Shown here: positions 33,601 through 41,093 of the stretch, one piece after another | Layout of the letters: each line of letters opens with the position of its first letter | How positions within the stretch are numbered: position 1 is the first letter of the stretch | NCBI RefSeq assembly: GCF_900116855.1 | Contig: NZ_UETD01000007.1 | Coordinates: forward strand, 1-64,000 | From: Ruminococcus flavefaciens | GTDB taxonomy: Bacteria; Bacillota; Clostridia; Oscillospirales; Ruminococcaceae | Direction of reading: 5' to 3' | Length of the DNA stretch: 64,000 nucleotides | Program-made: the position numbers and the translations under genes | Notes under the pieces: generated by a model | Database searches by the model: none | Seen by the model: only the letters and a program-made list of their open reading frames with translations | What the model was told of the DNA's origin: nothing

Positions 33601-35279
33601 CCAGAGATTCTATTGCTTGGGTAGTTGATACAGTAACAGCTCGTCCCGGCGAAGAGGCAACTGTAAAGATCACTGTAAAGGATCCTAACGGTGCAAACCT
33701 CGGAATCGCAGGCGCACAGTTCAAGGTAACTCCCGACGGACAGGTTCAGCTCGTTAAGGCTGGCGATAAGTCAGGCTACGGTGCAGACATCGTACCCAGC
33801 GCAGACGGATATAAGTTCGTATTCGCAGACGGTGCAGGTGTTGCTCACGTTGCTCCCGACGGAACAGTAGTAATCGAGCTCACTTACAAGGTTGACGAGA
33901 ACGCAACTCCCGGTACAATCATTCCTATAAGCATTAAGGATCTCTTTGTATCTGACGAGAACGGCAACAACATTACAAAGTATGTAATGCCCGTTGACGG
34001 TGCTATTATCGTTGTTCCTGATACTACACCTATAATAACAACAACTGTAGATACAACAACAGCTGATACTACAACAGCTGATACTACAACAACTACTGTT
34101 GACACAACAACAGTTGATACTACAACATCCGGTGATATCACTACAACAACATCAGGTGATATTACTACAACATCCGGTGATATCACAACAACAACATCAG
34201 GTGGTATTACTACAACATCCGGTGATATCACAACAACTACATCTGGCGATATCACAACCTCGACAACTGATACCACTTCGACAACATCGGGCGATATCAC
34301 AACCTCGACAACCGATACAACATCGACAACATCGGGCGATATCACAACATCGACAACTGATACAACCTCGACAACATCGAATGATATCACAACATCGACA
34401 ACTGATACCACTTCGACAACATCGAATGATATCACAACATCGTCGACAGATACAACTTCGACATCAACAGACACAACCACAACATCAACAGATACCACAA
34501 CCTCTACCAGCACATCAACCGTAACCACATCGACACTTCCCGGCTACAAGAGCTCTTATGCTATCATCCAGACTCAGGTAGGCTACTACTTCAGTCACGA
34601 TGACGGAGTTCGTGCAAACGGACAGCCCGGCGGCTTCAATAAGGGTCAGGTAGTAGCTCTCAAGATCATCGATGTTTATGATGACGGCAGAGAGGTTGAG
34701 AGAACAGATGTAAATCTTGATCTCATCAACTTCAATGGTATGACTCCTGAAAGCGCTTATAACTCACGCACACACATCAACAAGCAGACAACAATAACCG
34801 ACTTCAAGTATGACATTCCTGTTTACTACGGTTCGATGCCTCTCGTTGACAAGAACGGAAACGCTCTTAGTGTAACAGCGTATATCGGCGTTAAGGGTGA
34901 TATCACACTCAGCAATATGGTAGACGCAAGTGATGCATCAGCAGCACTGAGCTACTATGCTAAGGTATCTACAACTCCCGCAAATCTTCCTGACGACTAC
35001 GGTCCGAAGAACATTATCCTCCAGGATAACGACGAAGGACTGAAGGTAAGCTCACCTGTTGAAGAACTCGACCAGCTCGCAGCATTCCTCGGAGATGTAA
35101 ACACCAACGAGTGGAGCGCTGACAACTGGAAGACAAGGAAGGAAGGACGAGTAATCGATGCTAACGATGCATCACAGATCCTTTCATACTACGCTAAGAG
35201 AACTTCACATCTGTACGATAACACTTCAAATTCTGATATTTGGAATGAGATCCTCGGTGACGCAAGATTCGGCGGTTGA
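30648..35279 (+). CDS. scaB: Anchoring scaffoldin ScaB: six cohesins and an X-dockerin
   Basis: 1543 residues: signal peptide (1-29) and cohesins 1-4 close together (starting near residues 57, 193, 334 and 474). A short Thr/Ser linker, cohesin 5 (near 639), a long Gly/Asn/Thr repeat linker (783-986), cohesin 6 (near 987), and a Thr/Asp linker (1129-1300) follow, then an X-module-dockerin (1301-1543). Cohesins share the W-(V/I)-x(2-4)-V-x-A-x-x-G start, GAQF, and VSDTDG-DIT-VDGSI endings. In the dockerin the loop regions DASDASAALSYYAK and DANDASQILSYYAK are visible. ScaA dockerins bind these cohesins; the X-dockerin binds ScaE. Other strains are reported with seven or nine cohesins. Confidence 0.95.
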   Translation: MKKLLSAVTSVAMSLSLMAGAFASSVSAAGSYTAVQPNVSMGEVLDVSANRTAADGKVEWLIPTVTAAPGQTVTMPVVVKSSSLAVAGAQFKIEAASPVSLSSVTDGDAYGSSVLYKNNKYAFGQGAGRGIVAADDSVVLTLAFTVPESAAAGTIYDVKWSDQFVSDTDGADITEKVTFTNGSIIIDDNKTNGNISWVLDNVTAVPGEIVKLKAYVDAPNNAALAVAGAQFHVDADLPIEYDSVTDGGAYNSAIVANDTKKSFAFGNSTGAGVVAADSATVATFTYKVPSGTSDGTYPVKWSQGFVSDTNGKDITANVKFVDGSITVKNKPVDGKVKWVLDNVTAEKGDTVTLKATVDDSGKSALPVAGAQFKVNAETVQYAKIADGTAYGAPITANDAKQSFAFGNASGSGVAAADGSQIYSITYTIPADCPDGTYPVKWADQFVSDTDGRDITSNVIFVDGSITVGSPVDGTAEWVIPQVQAERGQLVTLNVYVNGDSDLSVAAAQFDIKGTAPTEYKTSSGTPYGVDLVKNDTKQHYSFAQPSGFGKTASDQDVIATLYYQVPADCPFDKYPVTWSQQFVSDANGGNITDKVTFVDGWIEVVDKVTTTSSVTTTTVTTTTVSSSSTTSTTVTAPQGGIIWQIGTRNAFPGETVKLPIKVVDMDNAKLPIAGAQFDITNREGINYFTIEGSDAYKADITQNPTKKKFDFATSTGAAVIAETDDNVAILTFNIPAQAAYGTYPVEFVKGSLKIFDTDGNDISDKLIGVDGAIIIVPPDIETSTTINSTTTTVDTTTTTADTTTSTGGSDVTTTGGSDVTTTAPITSTGGVTTSGNNTTTGGNVTTTSGNNTTTGGNVTTTSGNNTTTGGNVTTTSGNNTTTGGNVTTTGGNNTTTAGGGDVTTTGGNNTTTAGGGNVTTTGGNNTTTAGGGDVTTTSGNNTTTTGGDVTTTGGNGTTTAGGDVTTANTTAGTDVTITTTTIVVPRDSIAWVVDTVTARPGEEATVKITVKDPNGANLGIAGAQFKVTPDGQVQLVKAGDKSGYGADIVPSADGYKFVFADGAGVAHVAPDGTVVIELTYKVDENATPGTIIPISIKDLFVSDENGNNITKYVMPVDGAIIVVPDTTPIITTTVDTTTADTTTADTTTTTVDTTTVDTTTSGDITTTTSGDITTTSGDITTTTSGGITTTSGDITTTTSGDITTSTTDTTSTTSGDITTSTTDTTSTTSGDITTSTTDTTSTTSNDITTSTTDTTSTTSNDITTSSTDTTSTSTDTTTTSTDTTTSTSTSTVTTSTLPGYKSSYAIIQTQVGYYFSHDDGVRANGQPGGFNKGQVVALKIIDVYDDGREVERTDVNLDLINFNGMTPESAYNSRTHINKQTTITDFKYDIPVYYGSMPLVDKNGNALSVTAYIGVKGDITLSNMVDASDASAALSYYAKVSTTPANLPDDYGPKNIILQDNDEGLKVSSPVEELDQLAAFLGDVNTNEWSADNWKTRKEGRVIDANDASQILSYYAKRTSHLYDNTSNSDIWNEILGDARFGG
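33143..33545 (+). repeat. Tandem repeat in the scaB linker
   Basis: Units of 42-48 bp encode GNNTTTGGNVTTTS and the longer GGNNTTTAGGGDVTTT. About nine units, all in frame, separate cohesins 5 and 6. Confidence 0.85.
34120..34525 (+). repeat. Repeats in the second scaB linker
   Basis: Short in-frame units encoding TTSGDITTT and TSTTDTTSTTS link cohesin 6 to the X-dockerin. Confidence 0.75.
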
Positions 35280-35290
35280 TCCAAGCAATA

Positions 35291-35320
35291 AAAAAGCAGG
35301 TCGCAAGACCTGCTTTTTTT
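35291..35320 (+). terminator. Terminator after scaB
   Basis: AAAAAGCAGGTC and GACCTGCTTTTTTT pair around GCAA. It separates scaC-scaA-scaB from cttA-scaE. Confidence 0.95.
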
Positions 35321-35334
35321 GCAAAAATTACCTG

Positions 35335-35363
35335 TTGACAGAGGGTAAGAACAGTGCTATAAT
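35335..35363 (+). promoter_or_regulatory. cttA promoter P1
   Basis: TTGACA, 17 nt, TATAAT: full consensus. The 13 bases ending in the -35 box (TTACCTGTTGACA) recur at the esterase-dockerin gene promoter near 58 kb. Confidence 0.85.
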
Positions 35364-35525
35364 GTCATTGTCGGGAACGCAGGAAACGGCGTAATACCGA
35401 GAAATAATACTCAAAGTTCATTTATGAGAAAATATTACTTTTCATATATATTCATATTGTGAAATAAGCACAAAAAAGAAGATGATTAATCGTCAATAAT
35501 TTTTGAAAAAAATATACTGTTCTGC

Positions 35526-35554
35526 TTGACTTATTGACGTTTGTGTGATAAAAT
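35526..35554 (+). promoter_or_regulatory. cttA promoter P2
   Basis: TTGACT, 17 nt, TAAAAT, 137 bp nearer the gene than -10 of P1. Between and after the promoters no gene is seen. Confidence 0.65.
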
Positions 35555-35670
35555 GTAGTTATGAATTTCTGGGTGAATTATATGCAAACGCAGATCGTCT
35601 CCCCGAAATTAAGCCTAATGCAAAGAACGGCTTGTACAAAAACCGCTCCCTTTGCTGAAGGGGAATAAAC

Positions 35671-37839
35671 ATGTTAGAGAGGTATAGGACAATGAAGAAT
35701 TCATTATTCAAGAGAGCCATTGCTACAGCAGCAGCTGTTCCGCTCGCTCTCACACAGTGTCTCACTTATGCAAGCGCTGTATCAACAGATATGATCGAAG
35801 CACCCGCAGCAGTTCAGGCTGAAAACGACGCTCTTACTCTTGAGAGCCTGCTTTATATCCCTGCTGATCAGACAGTTTCAAAGTGGAACATGACTGTTTC
35901 AAACAGCCTCGCAGCTGTTCAGAATAGAACAGGCGATCTTGACATCACACCTTATGTTGAAGACATCGCAGGCAAGGCAGGCGCTTACAGCGACGCAGTA
36001 AAGGTTATACTTACAAAGTATATAATCCCCAACGGTGTTACATATGAGATCACAGGCTCAAACGACATCATCCTCAAGGGTAAGGTAACTTCACCCAAGC
36101 AGTATGATGCATACAAGGGCACACCCGGAGAGGCTCTCAAGAATGTCGGCGACAAGTACGGCGTTCCGGGACTCATCAATCAGGTTACCTTTGAAGATGT
36201 TGACGTTTCAGGTGAGATCACAGTTACTATCAAGGCTTCCAAGCTTGATACTTCAACAACTGTTCCCGTATCTGTTGAATTCAAGACAGCAGACGGTTCC
36301 TACGGCATCGGTCAGATTCCTGCATGGGCTAAGGGCAAGGTCCTCGAGATCCAGGCAGTAGCTGAGAAGGCTATCAAGGAAAAGGTTGCAGCTGACAAGG
36401 TTGACGCTGCTATCGCTGATTACGAAGCACAGATCAAGAAGATCACAGATAAGCTTGACAAGGCTGACGCTAAGATCGACAGCGCTCTCAAGTATTCACA
36501 GTCAGGTGACTATGCAAATGTTGCAGCTATCATCGCTGAGGCAAATGCAAAGCTCGCTGAAAAGAACTTCAAGAAGCAGATCCCTGCAACAGCAACAGAT
36601 ATCGCTACTAATGCAACAGTTGCTAAGGCATACGATCAGGCACTGAAGATCGCTGCTCCCAACGGAGAGATCACTATCACTGCTGCTGAGCTCGGCGCTT
36701 TCGCTGACAGCATCAAGGATATCACAGCTTCACTGGCAGGCGGCGTTGGCACAGGCACAGGAACATTCGATGATGCTGAGAAGGATGCAGTTATCGCTTA
36801 CTACGCTGACGGCTCAAAGGGCTTCACAGTAAAGGATTCTTACAAGCAGATCAAGGCTACTGTTGATTTCAGCGGAATCAAGTCAGTTGATGCAGGTTCT
36901 GTTGACGTTCAGATCGAGAGAGTTCTCGTAACTGAGACAACTACAACAACTTCCACAACTACAACTTCTACAACTACAACAACTACAACATCAACCGATA
37001 CAACAACAACATCAACAGATACAACTACTACATCTACAGAGACTACAACATCTACAGACACAACAACAACTTCCACAGAAACAACTTCAACTGATACAAC
37101 TTCAACATCTACAGATACAACAACTACATCAACAACTTCAATGCCTGCTGATGTTACAGTTACAACATCTGTTGTTAAGTCTTATGTAACAGCTGATACA
37201 GATTACGCATTCTACCTCAACACTGAGGAAGAGTTCGACAAGGCTCAGGTTTCAAATGTTATCCTCCACACATCTTATGTAGAGGGCTACACAATTGACG
37301 GTCAGACGATCATCACTAAGGAAGGCGAGGATATCAAGGATATCACAGCTGACATCAACTTTGGCAGCGCTACACCTTCCAACACATACAAGCAGGACAA
37401 CACCACATTCAAGTATTCAGTTCCCGTTTACGGCGTTGACGGTGTCCTCACAGACAATGAAGGCAAGAACCTCACAGTAACAGTTTACATCGGCGTTAAG
37501 GGCGATACAAACCTTGACAGCGTTGCAAACGCAGTTGACGCTTCACAGGTACTTGCATTCTACGCAAAGACATCTACTCAGGGCGGAGGCGTTTACGACG
37601 TTATCCTCTCTGAGAGCAAGCTCGTTTCCACACCCGACGGTCTCTATGAAGAGTTCGCAGCATTCCTCAGCGATGTTCACCACGACTCCAATATGATCGT
37701 AGGCAGAGACGGTAAGAAGGACGCAAGAGTACTCAATGCAAACGATGCATCTAACATCCTTGCATACTACTCAAGAAGATCAAGTGCTCAGTACAATGGT
37801 AAGAGCGACAAGGAGATCTGGGACGAACTCCTCGGTTAA
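35671..37839 (+). CDS. cttA: CttA-like cell-surface protein with X-dockerin
   Basis: 722 residues from an ATG with AAGGGG 7 nt upstream; an in-frame ATG at 35692 gives a more usual signal peptide (MKNSLFKRAIATAAAV...). The mature protein has an N-terminal region (about 45-205) with a beta-rich pattern, a helical Lys/Ala segment (about 220-320), another module to about 420, and a Thr linker (423-497). It ends in an X-module-dockerin (about 500-722; VDASQVLAFYAKTST and NANDASNILAYYSRRSS). Position and X-dockerin match CttA, which in R. flavefaciens binds cellulose and docks on ScaE. I cannot recognise cellulose-binding modules in the N-terminal part by eye. Confidence 0.8.
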   Translation: MLERYRTMKNSLFKRAIATAAAVPLALTQCLTYASAVSTDMIEAPAAVQAENDALTLESLLYIPADQTVSKWNMTVSNSLAAVQNRTGDLDITPYVEDIAGKAGAYSDAVKVILTKYIIPNGVTYEITGSNDIILKGKVTSPKQYDAYKGTPGEALKNVGDKYGVPGLINQVTFEDVDVSGEITVTIKASKLDTSTTVPVSVEFKTADGSYGIGQIPAWAKGKVLEIQAVAEKAIKEKVAADKVDAAIADYEAQIKKITDKLDKADAKIDSALKYSQSGDYANVAAIIAEANAKLAEKNFKKQIPATATDIATNATVAKAYDQALKIAAPNGEITITAAELGAFADSIKDITASLAGGVGTGTGTFDDAEKDAVIAYYADGSKGFTVKDSYKQIKATVDFSGIKSVDAGSVDVQIERVLVTETTTTTSTTTTSTTTTTTTSTDTTTTSTDTTTTSTETTTSTDTTTTSTETTSTDTTSTSTDTTTTSTTSMPADVTVTTSVVKSYVTADTDYAFYLNTEEEFDKAQVSNVILHTSYVEGYTIDGQTIITKEGEDIKDITADINFGSATPSNTYKQDNTTFKYSVPVYGVDGVLTDNEGKNLTVTVYIGVKGDTNLDSVANAVDASQVLAFYAKTSTQGGGVYDVILSESKLVSTPDGLYEEFAAFLSDVHHDSNMIVGRDGKKDARVLNANDASNILAYYSRRSSAQYNGKSDKEIWDELLG

Positions 37840-37863
37840 AAAAGAAATATAAAAGCATGTTCA

Positions 37864-37890
37864 ATCTGCCGCCATTTAGCGGCGGCAGAT
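37864..37890. other. Stable hairpin between cttA and scaE
   Basis: ATCTGCCGCC and GGCGGCAGAT pair perfectly around a 7-nt loop without a T-run. It is more likely an mRNA processing or stability element than a terminator. Confidence 0.65.
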
Positions 37891-37930
37891 AACATATATA
37901 ACTAAAACTATCTGAAAGGAAATAATAACA

Positions 37931-38857
37931 ATGAAGAAGAACATTTTTAAGAGCGCATTTGCTGCACTCGCTGTTTCAGCACTCGCTGTTTCAGCTTCAG
38001 CTGTATCTGCATTCGCAGGCCCCGCTGCTGGTCAGGCTTATGATCCCGGCTCACTTGATGTTAACTCATCAACAGTAAAGCCCACACTTTCACTTTCACA
38101 GATCAATCTTACAGCTCAGGAAGCTCCCAACTCCATCCAGACAATCAATCTGACTGTTGCTGGTGCAGAGGATAAGTACTGTGCTACAGGTCTTCACATC
38201 CAGTACGACAGCAGACTCAAGCTCATTCCCGATGAGGACAATCAGCTTGCTACAAAGGATCGTGCAGGCAGACTTCTCGGCGGTATCTCACAGGCTGATA
38301 CAGCTAACTCATTCTTCGTAACAACAGACGGAGATGACAATAAGGGTAAGAACGGCGTTCTCTGGTCATTCCAGCTTCAGGTTCCTGCTGATGCAAAGGC
38401 TGGCGACAGATATCCTATCGAGATCGCTTACCAGTCAAGATCAAACAATGAGGATCTCTTCACAAACCTCAAGAAGGACACAGAGGGTCAGCTCATGCAG
38501 GCTTGGACATTCATGAATGGTATCGAGCAGGGCTACATTCAGGTTGGTGATACAACTTCATCTACAACTACAACAACTACAACAACTACTACAACTACAA
38601 CAACTACTACAACAACAACTACAACTACAACAACTTCAGGCACAACTACTACATCAACAGCTGTAGCTGGTGGTTCAACAACTACATCAACCGGCAGATC
38701 CAGAGTAACTGGCAGCTCTACAACTGGCAAGAAGCCTACAACAACAACTAAGGGCAAGGATTCACCTAAGACAGGTGTTGCTGGTGCCGGCGTTGCAGCT
38801 GCAGGTCTTGCAGTAGCAGTAGCTACAGCATTCGCTCTCAGAAAGAAGGAAGACTAA
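37931..38857 (+). CDS. scaE: Wall-anchored cohesin protein ScaE
   Basis: 308 residues: signal peptide (1-33), one cohesin (about 50-197, with INLTAQEAPNSIQTINLTVAGAE and GLHIQYDSRLKLIPDEDN), and a Thr-only linker (about 200-235) followed by a Ser/Thr/Lys stretch. The sorting signal is SPKTG at about 278-282, with a hydrophobic segment and RKKED tail. Sortase links it to peptidoglycan; its cohesin holds the X-dockerins of ScaB and CttA. The ribosome site is GAAAGGAAA. It is the last gene of the cluster. Confidence 0.95.
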   Translation: MKKNIFKSAFAALAVSALAVSASAVSAFAGPAAGQAYDPGSLDVNSSTVKPTLSLSQINLTAQEAPNSIQTINLTVAGAEDKYCATGLHIQYDSRLKLIPDEDNQLATKDRAGRLLGGISQADTANSFFVTTDGDDNKGKNGVLWSFQLQVPADAKAGDRYPIEIAYQSRSNNEDLFTNLKKDTEGQLMQAWTFMNGIEQGYIQVGDTTSSTTTTTTTTTTTTTTTTTTTTTTTTSGTTTTSTAVAGGSTTTSTGRSRVTGSSTTGKKPTTTTKGKDSPKTGVAGAGVAAAGLAVAVATAFALRKKED

Positions 38858-38888
38858 TTTAGTCTGACACTTTCCTAAGTGAATAATC

Positions 38889-38915
38889 AAGGCTCTCCGA
38901 AAGGAGAGCCTTTTT
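38889..38915 (+). terminator. Terminator of the sca cluster
   Basis: AAGGCTCTCC and GGAGAGCC with a GAAA tetraloop and five T. Confidence 0.93.
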
Positions 38916-38918
38916 ATT

Positions 38919-39665
38919 TTAGTCTTTAGTTTTCGGCGGCGTCCAGTCGATACCGCCCCAGCCGTCAACGTTTGCCCGCTTCATAGCGCCGAATATCCTG
39001 TCCTTGAAGCCGTGATCGTTTCGCTCCATATCAGCAAGGAAATCCTTGGTTTTCTGGCGATTGGTGTGACCGTCCGCAGGACATACCGACTTCACCACAG
39101 GAAGCTCGTTCTTCCGCGCTGCTCTGCGTACCTCTTTTTCGGGAGCAAGCACAAGCGGACGAATTACAGTAACATTCTTATGAGTGAGGTAGGTGCTTGG
39201 CGAAAAGCAGCCGATACGTCCCTCTGTGAACAGGTTCATGATAAAGGTCTCAACAGCGTCGTCGTAGTTGTGACCGAGAGCGACCTTGTTGCAGCCCAGT
39301 TCATTAGCGGCATCATGGAGAGCACCGCGGCGCATACGTGCACAGAGACTGCAAGGGCTTGGCTCCTTCCTGACATCGAAAACTATTTCCGCGATCTGAG
39401 TCTTTATAATGTGATACTCGATATCGTGCTCCGCGCAGAACCTCTCAACAGGTGAGAAGTCCATCTTTTCGCCCGTAAAGCCCATATCGAGAGTAACACC
39501 AACAACTTTATATTCTATGCCGATGAACCGTCTCAGCAGGGTGAGCCCATAAAGGAGCACAAGGCTGTCCTTGCCTCCCGAAACTCCCACCATGATGCGG
39601 TCACCGTCCCTGATAAGCCCGTACTGCTGTACGGCTTTTCTCATATATCCCAGAACCTTCTGCAT
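38919..39665 (-). CDS. ttcA: TtcA-family tRNA 2-thiolation protein
   Basis: 248 residues. The PP-loop SGGKDSLVLLYGL binds ATP. CSLCARMRRG and CPADGHTNRQ give the cysteine pairs expected for Fe-S or thiol chemistry, and LGHNYDDAVETFIMNLF is characteristic of TtcA/TilS-like enzymes. Members thiolate C32 or related positions in tRNA; the exact position in this subgroup is uncertain. The start at 39665 has GGAGG 6 nt upstream. It is convergent with scaE. Confidence 0.88.
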   Translation of the reverse strand: MQKVLGYMRKAVQQYGLIRDGDRIMVGVSGGKDSLVLLYGLTLLRRFIGIEYKVVGVTLDMGFTGEKMDFSPVERFCAEHDIEYHIIKTQIAEIVFDVRKEPSPCSLCARMRRGALHDAANELGCNKVALGHNYDDAVETFIMNLFTEGRIGCFSPSTYLTHKNVTVIRPLVLAPEKEVRRAARKNELPVVKSVCPADGHTNRQKTKDFLADMERNDHGFKDRIFGAMKRANVDGWGGIDWTPPKTKD

Positions 39666-39763
39666 AACTGCCTCCAATAACTTTTTTATGATTATAGCAC
39701 GAATGAGGGAAAAATGCAAGCAAAGAGCACAGCATATATTTTAAAAAAATATGCAAATATAAC

Positions 39764-39792
39764 TTGCAAAGTATGAAAAAATATATTATAAT
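39764..39792 (+). promoter_or_regulatory. Promoter of the DUF2500-like gene
   Basis: TTGCAA, 17 nt, TATAAT. The leader is about 70 nt. Confidence 0.75.
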
Positions 39793-39870
39793 ATAAGAGT
39801 GAAGCTTTTCGCAGCGGCGGAAGGCGTTTATATATTCAGAAAGGAGCGGCGCATTGCGCCTTGGGATAAG

Positions 39871-40362
39871 ATGACAGAACAATTAAGAAACCTGCTCATT
39901 CTCCTCGGAGCTATCGTTGTAATACTCATACTGATCATGCTGCTGTTCAGCGGAAAAAGCTCCTTCAGAAAATTGCTTTCGGTATTCCTTGAGGAGAGAA
40001 GCGACGATGAAGATGATGCTCCCGACAGATCGGGTCCCGTCAAGAAGTCACTTGCGGACCGCAGAGGGGGAAGCGCTCCCGATGAGCCTGTTCAGAAGCG
40101 TACTTCCGAGCCCATAGTTGAGATGGCAACTCTTATAAGAAAGAGCGACGACCGACTGAGAGTTATAGAGAGCACAGGACAGGTCAAGCTTGTTGACGAG
40201 TATTACGAGCTGGTATTTGTTACCAGAAAGGGACAGAAGCTGAAAATTGAATGCTCTGCGGAGGCATATGAAAAGGTGCCTTTCAATCAGCAGGGTTCGC
40301 TTACATACAGAAGAAATACCCTTGTCAAGTTCAAGTACTACGAGGATACAGTTTTCAATTAA
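39871..40362 (+). CDS. Single-span membrane protein with DUF2500-like C-terminus
   Basis: 163 residues: a membrane span (about 8-28), a charged linker (about 35-85) and a C-terminal beta domain. The ending AEAYEKVPFNQQGSLTYRRNTLVKFKYYE has the G-x-L-x-Y-x-x-x-x-x-x-x-F pattern of DUF2500-type domains; function unknown. AAAGGAG (39840-39846) is separated from the ATG by a GGCGC/GCGCC hairpin, an unusual layout. The longer frame starting at 39799 would begin almost at the transcription start and lacks a ribosome site. The ung gene follows. Confidence 0.7.
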   Translation: MTEQLRNLLILLGAIVVILILIMLLFSGKSSFRKLLSVFLEERSDDEDDAPDRSGPVKKSLADRRGGSAPDEPVQKRTSEPIVEMATLIRKSDDRLRVIESTGQVKLVDEYYELVFVTRKGQKLKIECSAEAYEKVPFNQQGSLTYRRNTLVKFKYYEDTVFN

Positions 40363-40410
40363 CAGAGGGGGACGGCGCAGGTCGTCCCTGTTTTGTATAC
40401 GGGAGGAATT

Positions 40411-41082
40411 ATGGTAAACTTCAATAACGACTGGGACGAGCTGCTCAAGGGTGAGTTTGAAAAGGATTATTATGTGCAGCTCCGACAGAAGCTCATAAAC
40501 GAGTACAGAACACAGCGCATTTACCCCAATATGTACGATATCTACAACGCCATGAAGTACACTTCCTACGACGCTGTAAAGTGCGTTATCATCGGACAGG
40601 ACCCCTATCACGGCGCAGGACAGGCTCACGGACTGAGCTTTTCCGTGCGAAAGGGCATTGCTCCGCCGCCCTCTCTGGTGAATATCTTCAAAGAGATAAG
40701 GGACGACGTTGGTATTGACAATCTCGGTAAGCATGGTGAGCTTACCAAGTGGGCGCAGGAGGGAGTGCTCCTGCTGAATTCCGTTCTCACCGTCCGCGCA
40801 GATCAGGCGAGGAGCCACCGCGGTCTGGGCTGGGAGAACTTCACCACCGACGTAATAAAACTGCTCAACGAAAGAGAAAAGCCCATGGTATTCATGCTGT
40901 GGGGAGGTGACGCAAAGGCGAAGCAGCAGTTCATAACCAATCCCAAGCACCTTATACTGAAGGCTGCACATCCAAGTCCGCTGTCGGCGTACAACGGTTT
41001 CTTCGGGTGCAGACACTTCTCGAAGGCAAATGCATTTCTCCGCGCCAACGGCATGGAGGAAATAGACTGGTCAATAGACTAA
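40411..41082 (+). CDS. ung: Uracil-DNA glycosylase
   Basis: 223 residues. It removes uracil from DNA. IIGQDPYHGAGQAHGLSFSV carries the catalytic Asp, LLLNSVLTVR the uracil pocket, and AAHPSPLSAYNGFFGCRHF the conserved His. Family 1 length. The ATG at 40411 follows GGGAGG by 4-5 nt. metF starts 11 nt after the stop. Confidence 0.97.
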   Translation: MVNFNNDWDELLKGEFEKDYYVQLRQKLINEYRTQRIYPNMYDIYNAMKYTSYDAVKCVIIGQDPYHGAGQAHGLSFSVRKGIAPPPSLVNIFKEIRDDVGIDNLGKHGELTKWAQEGVLLLNSVLTVRADQARSHRGLGWENFTTDVIKLLNEREKPMVFMLWGGDAKAKQQFITNPKHLILKAAHPSPLSAYNGFFGCRHFSKANAFLRANGMEEIDWSID

Positions 41083-41093
41083 CGGAGGCAGCT

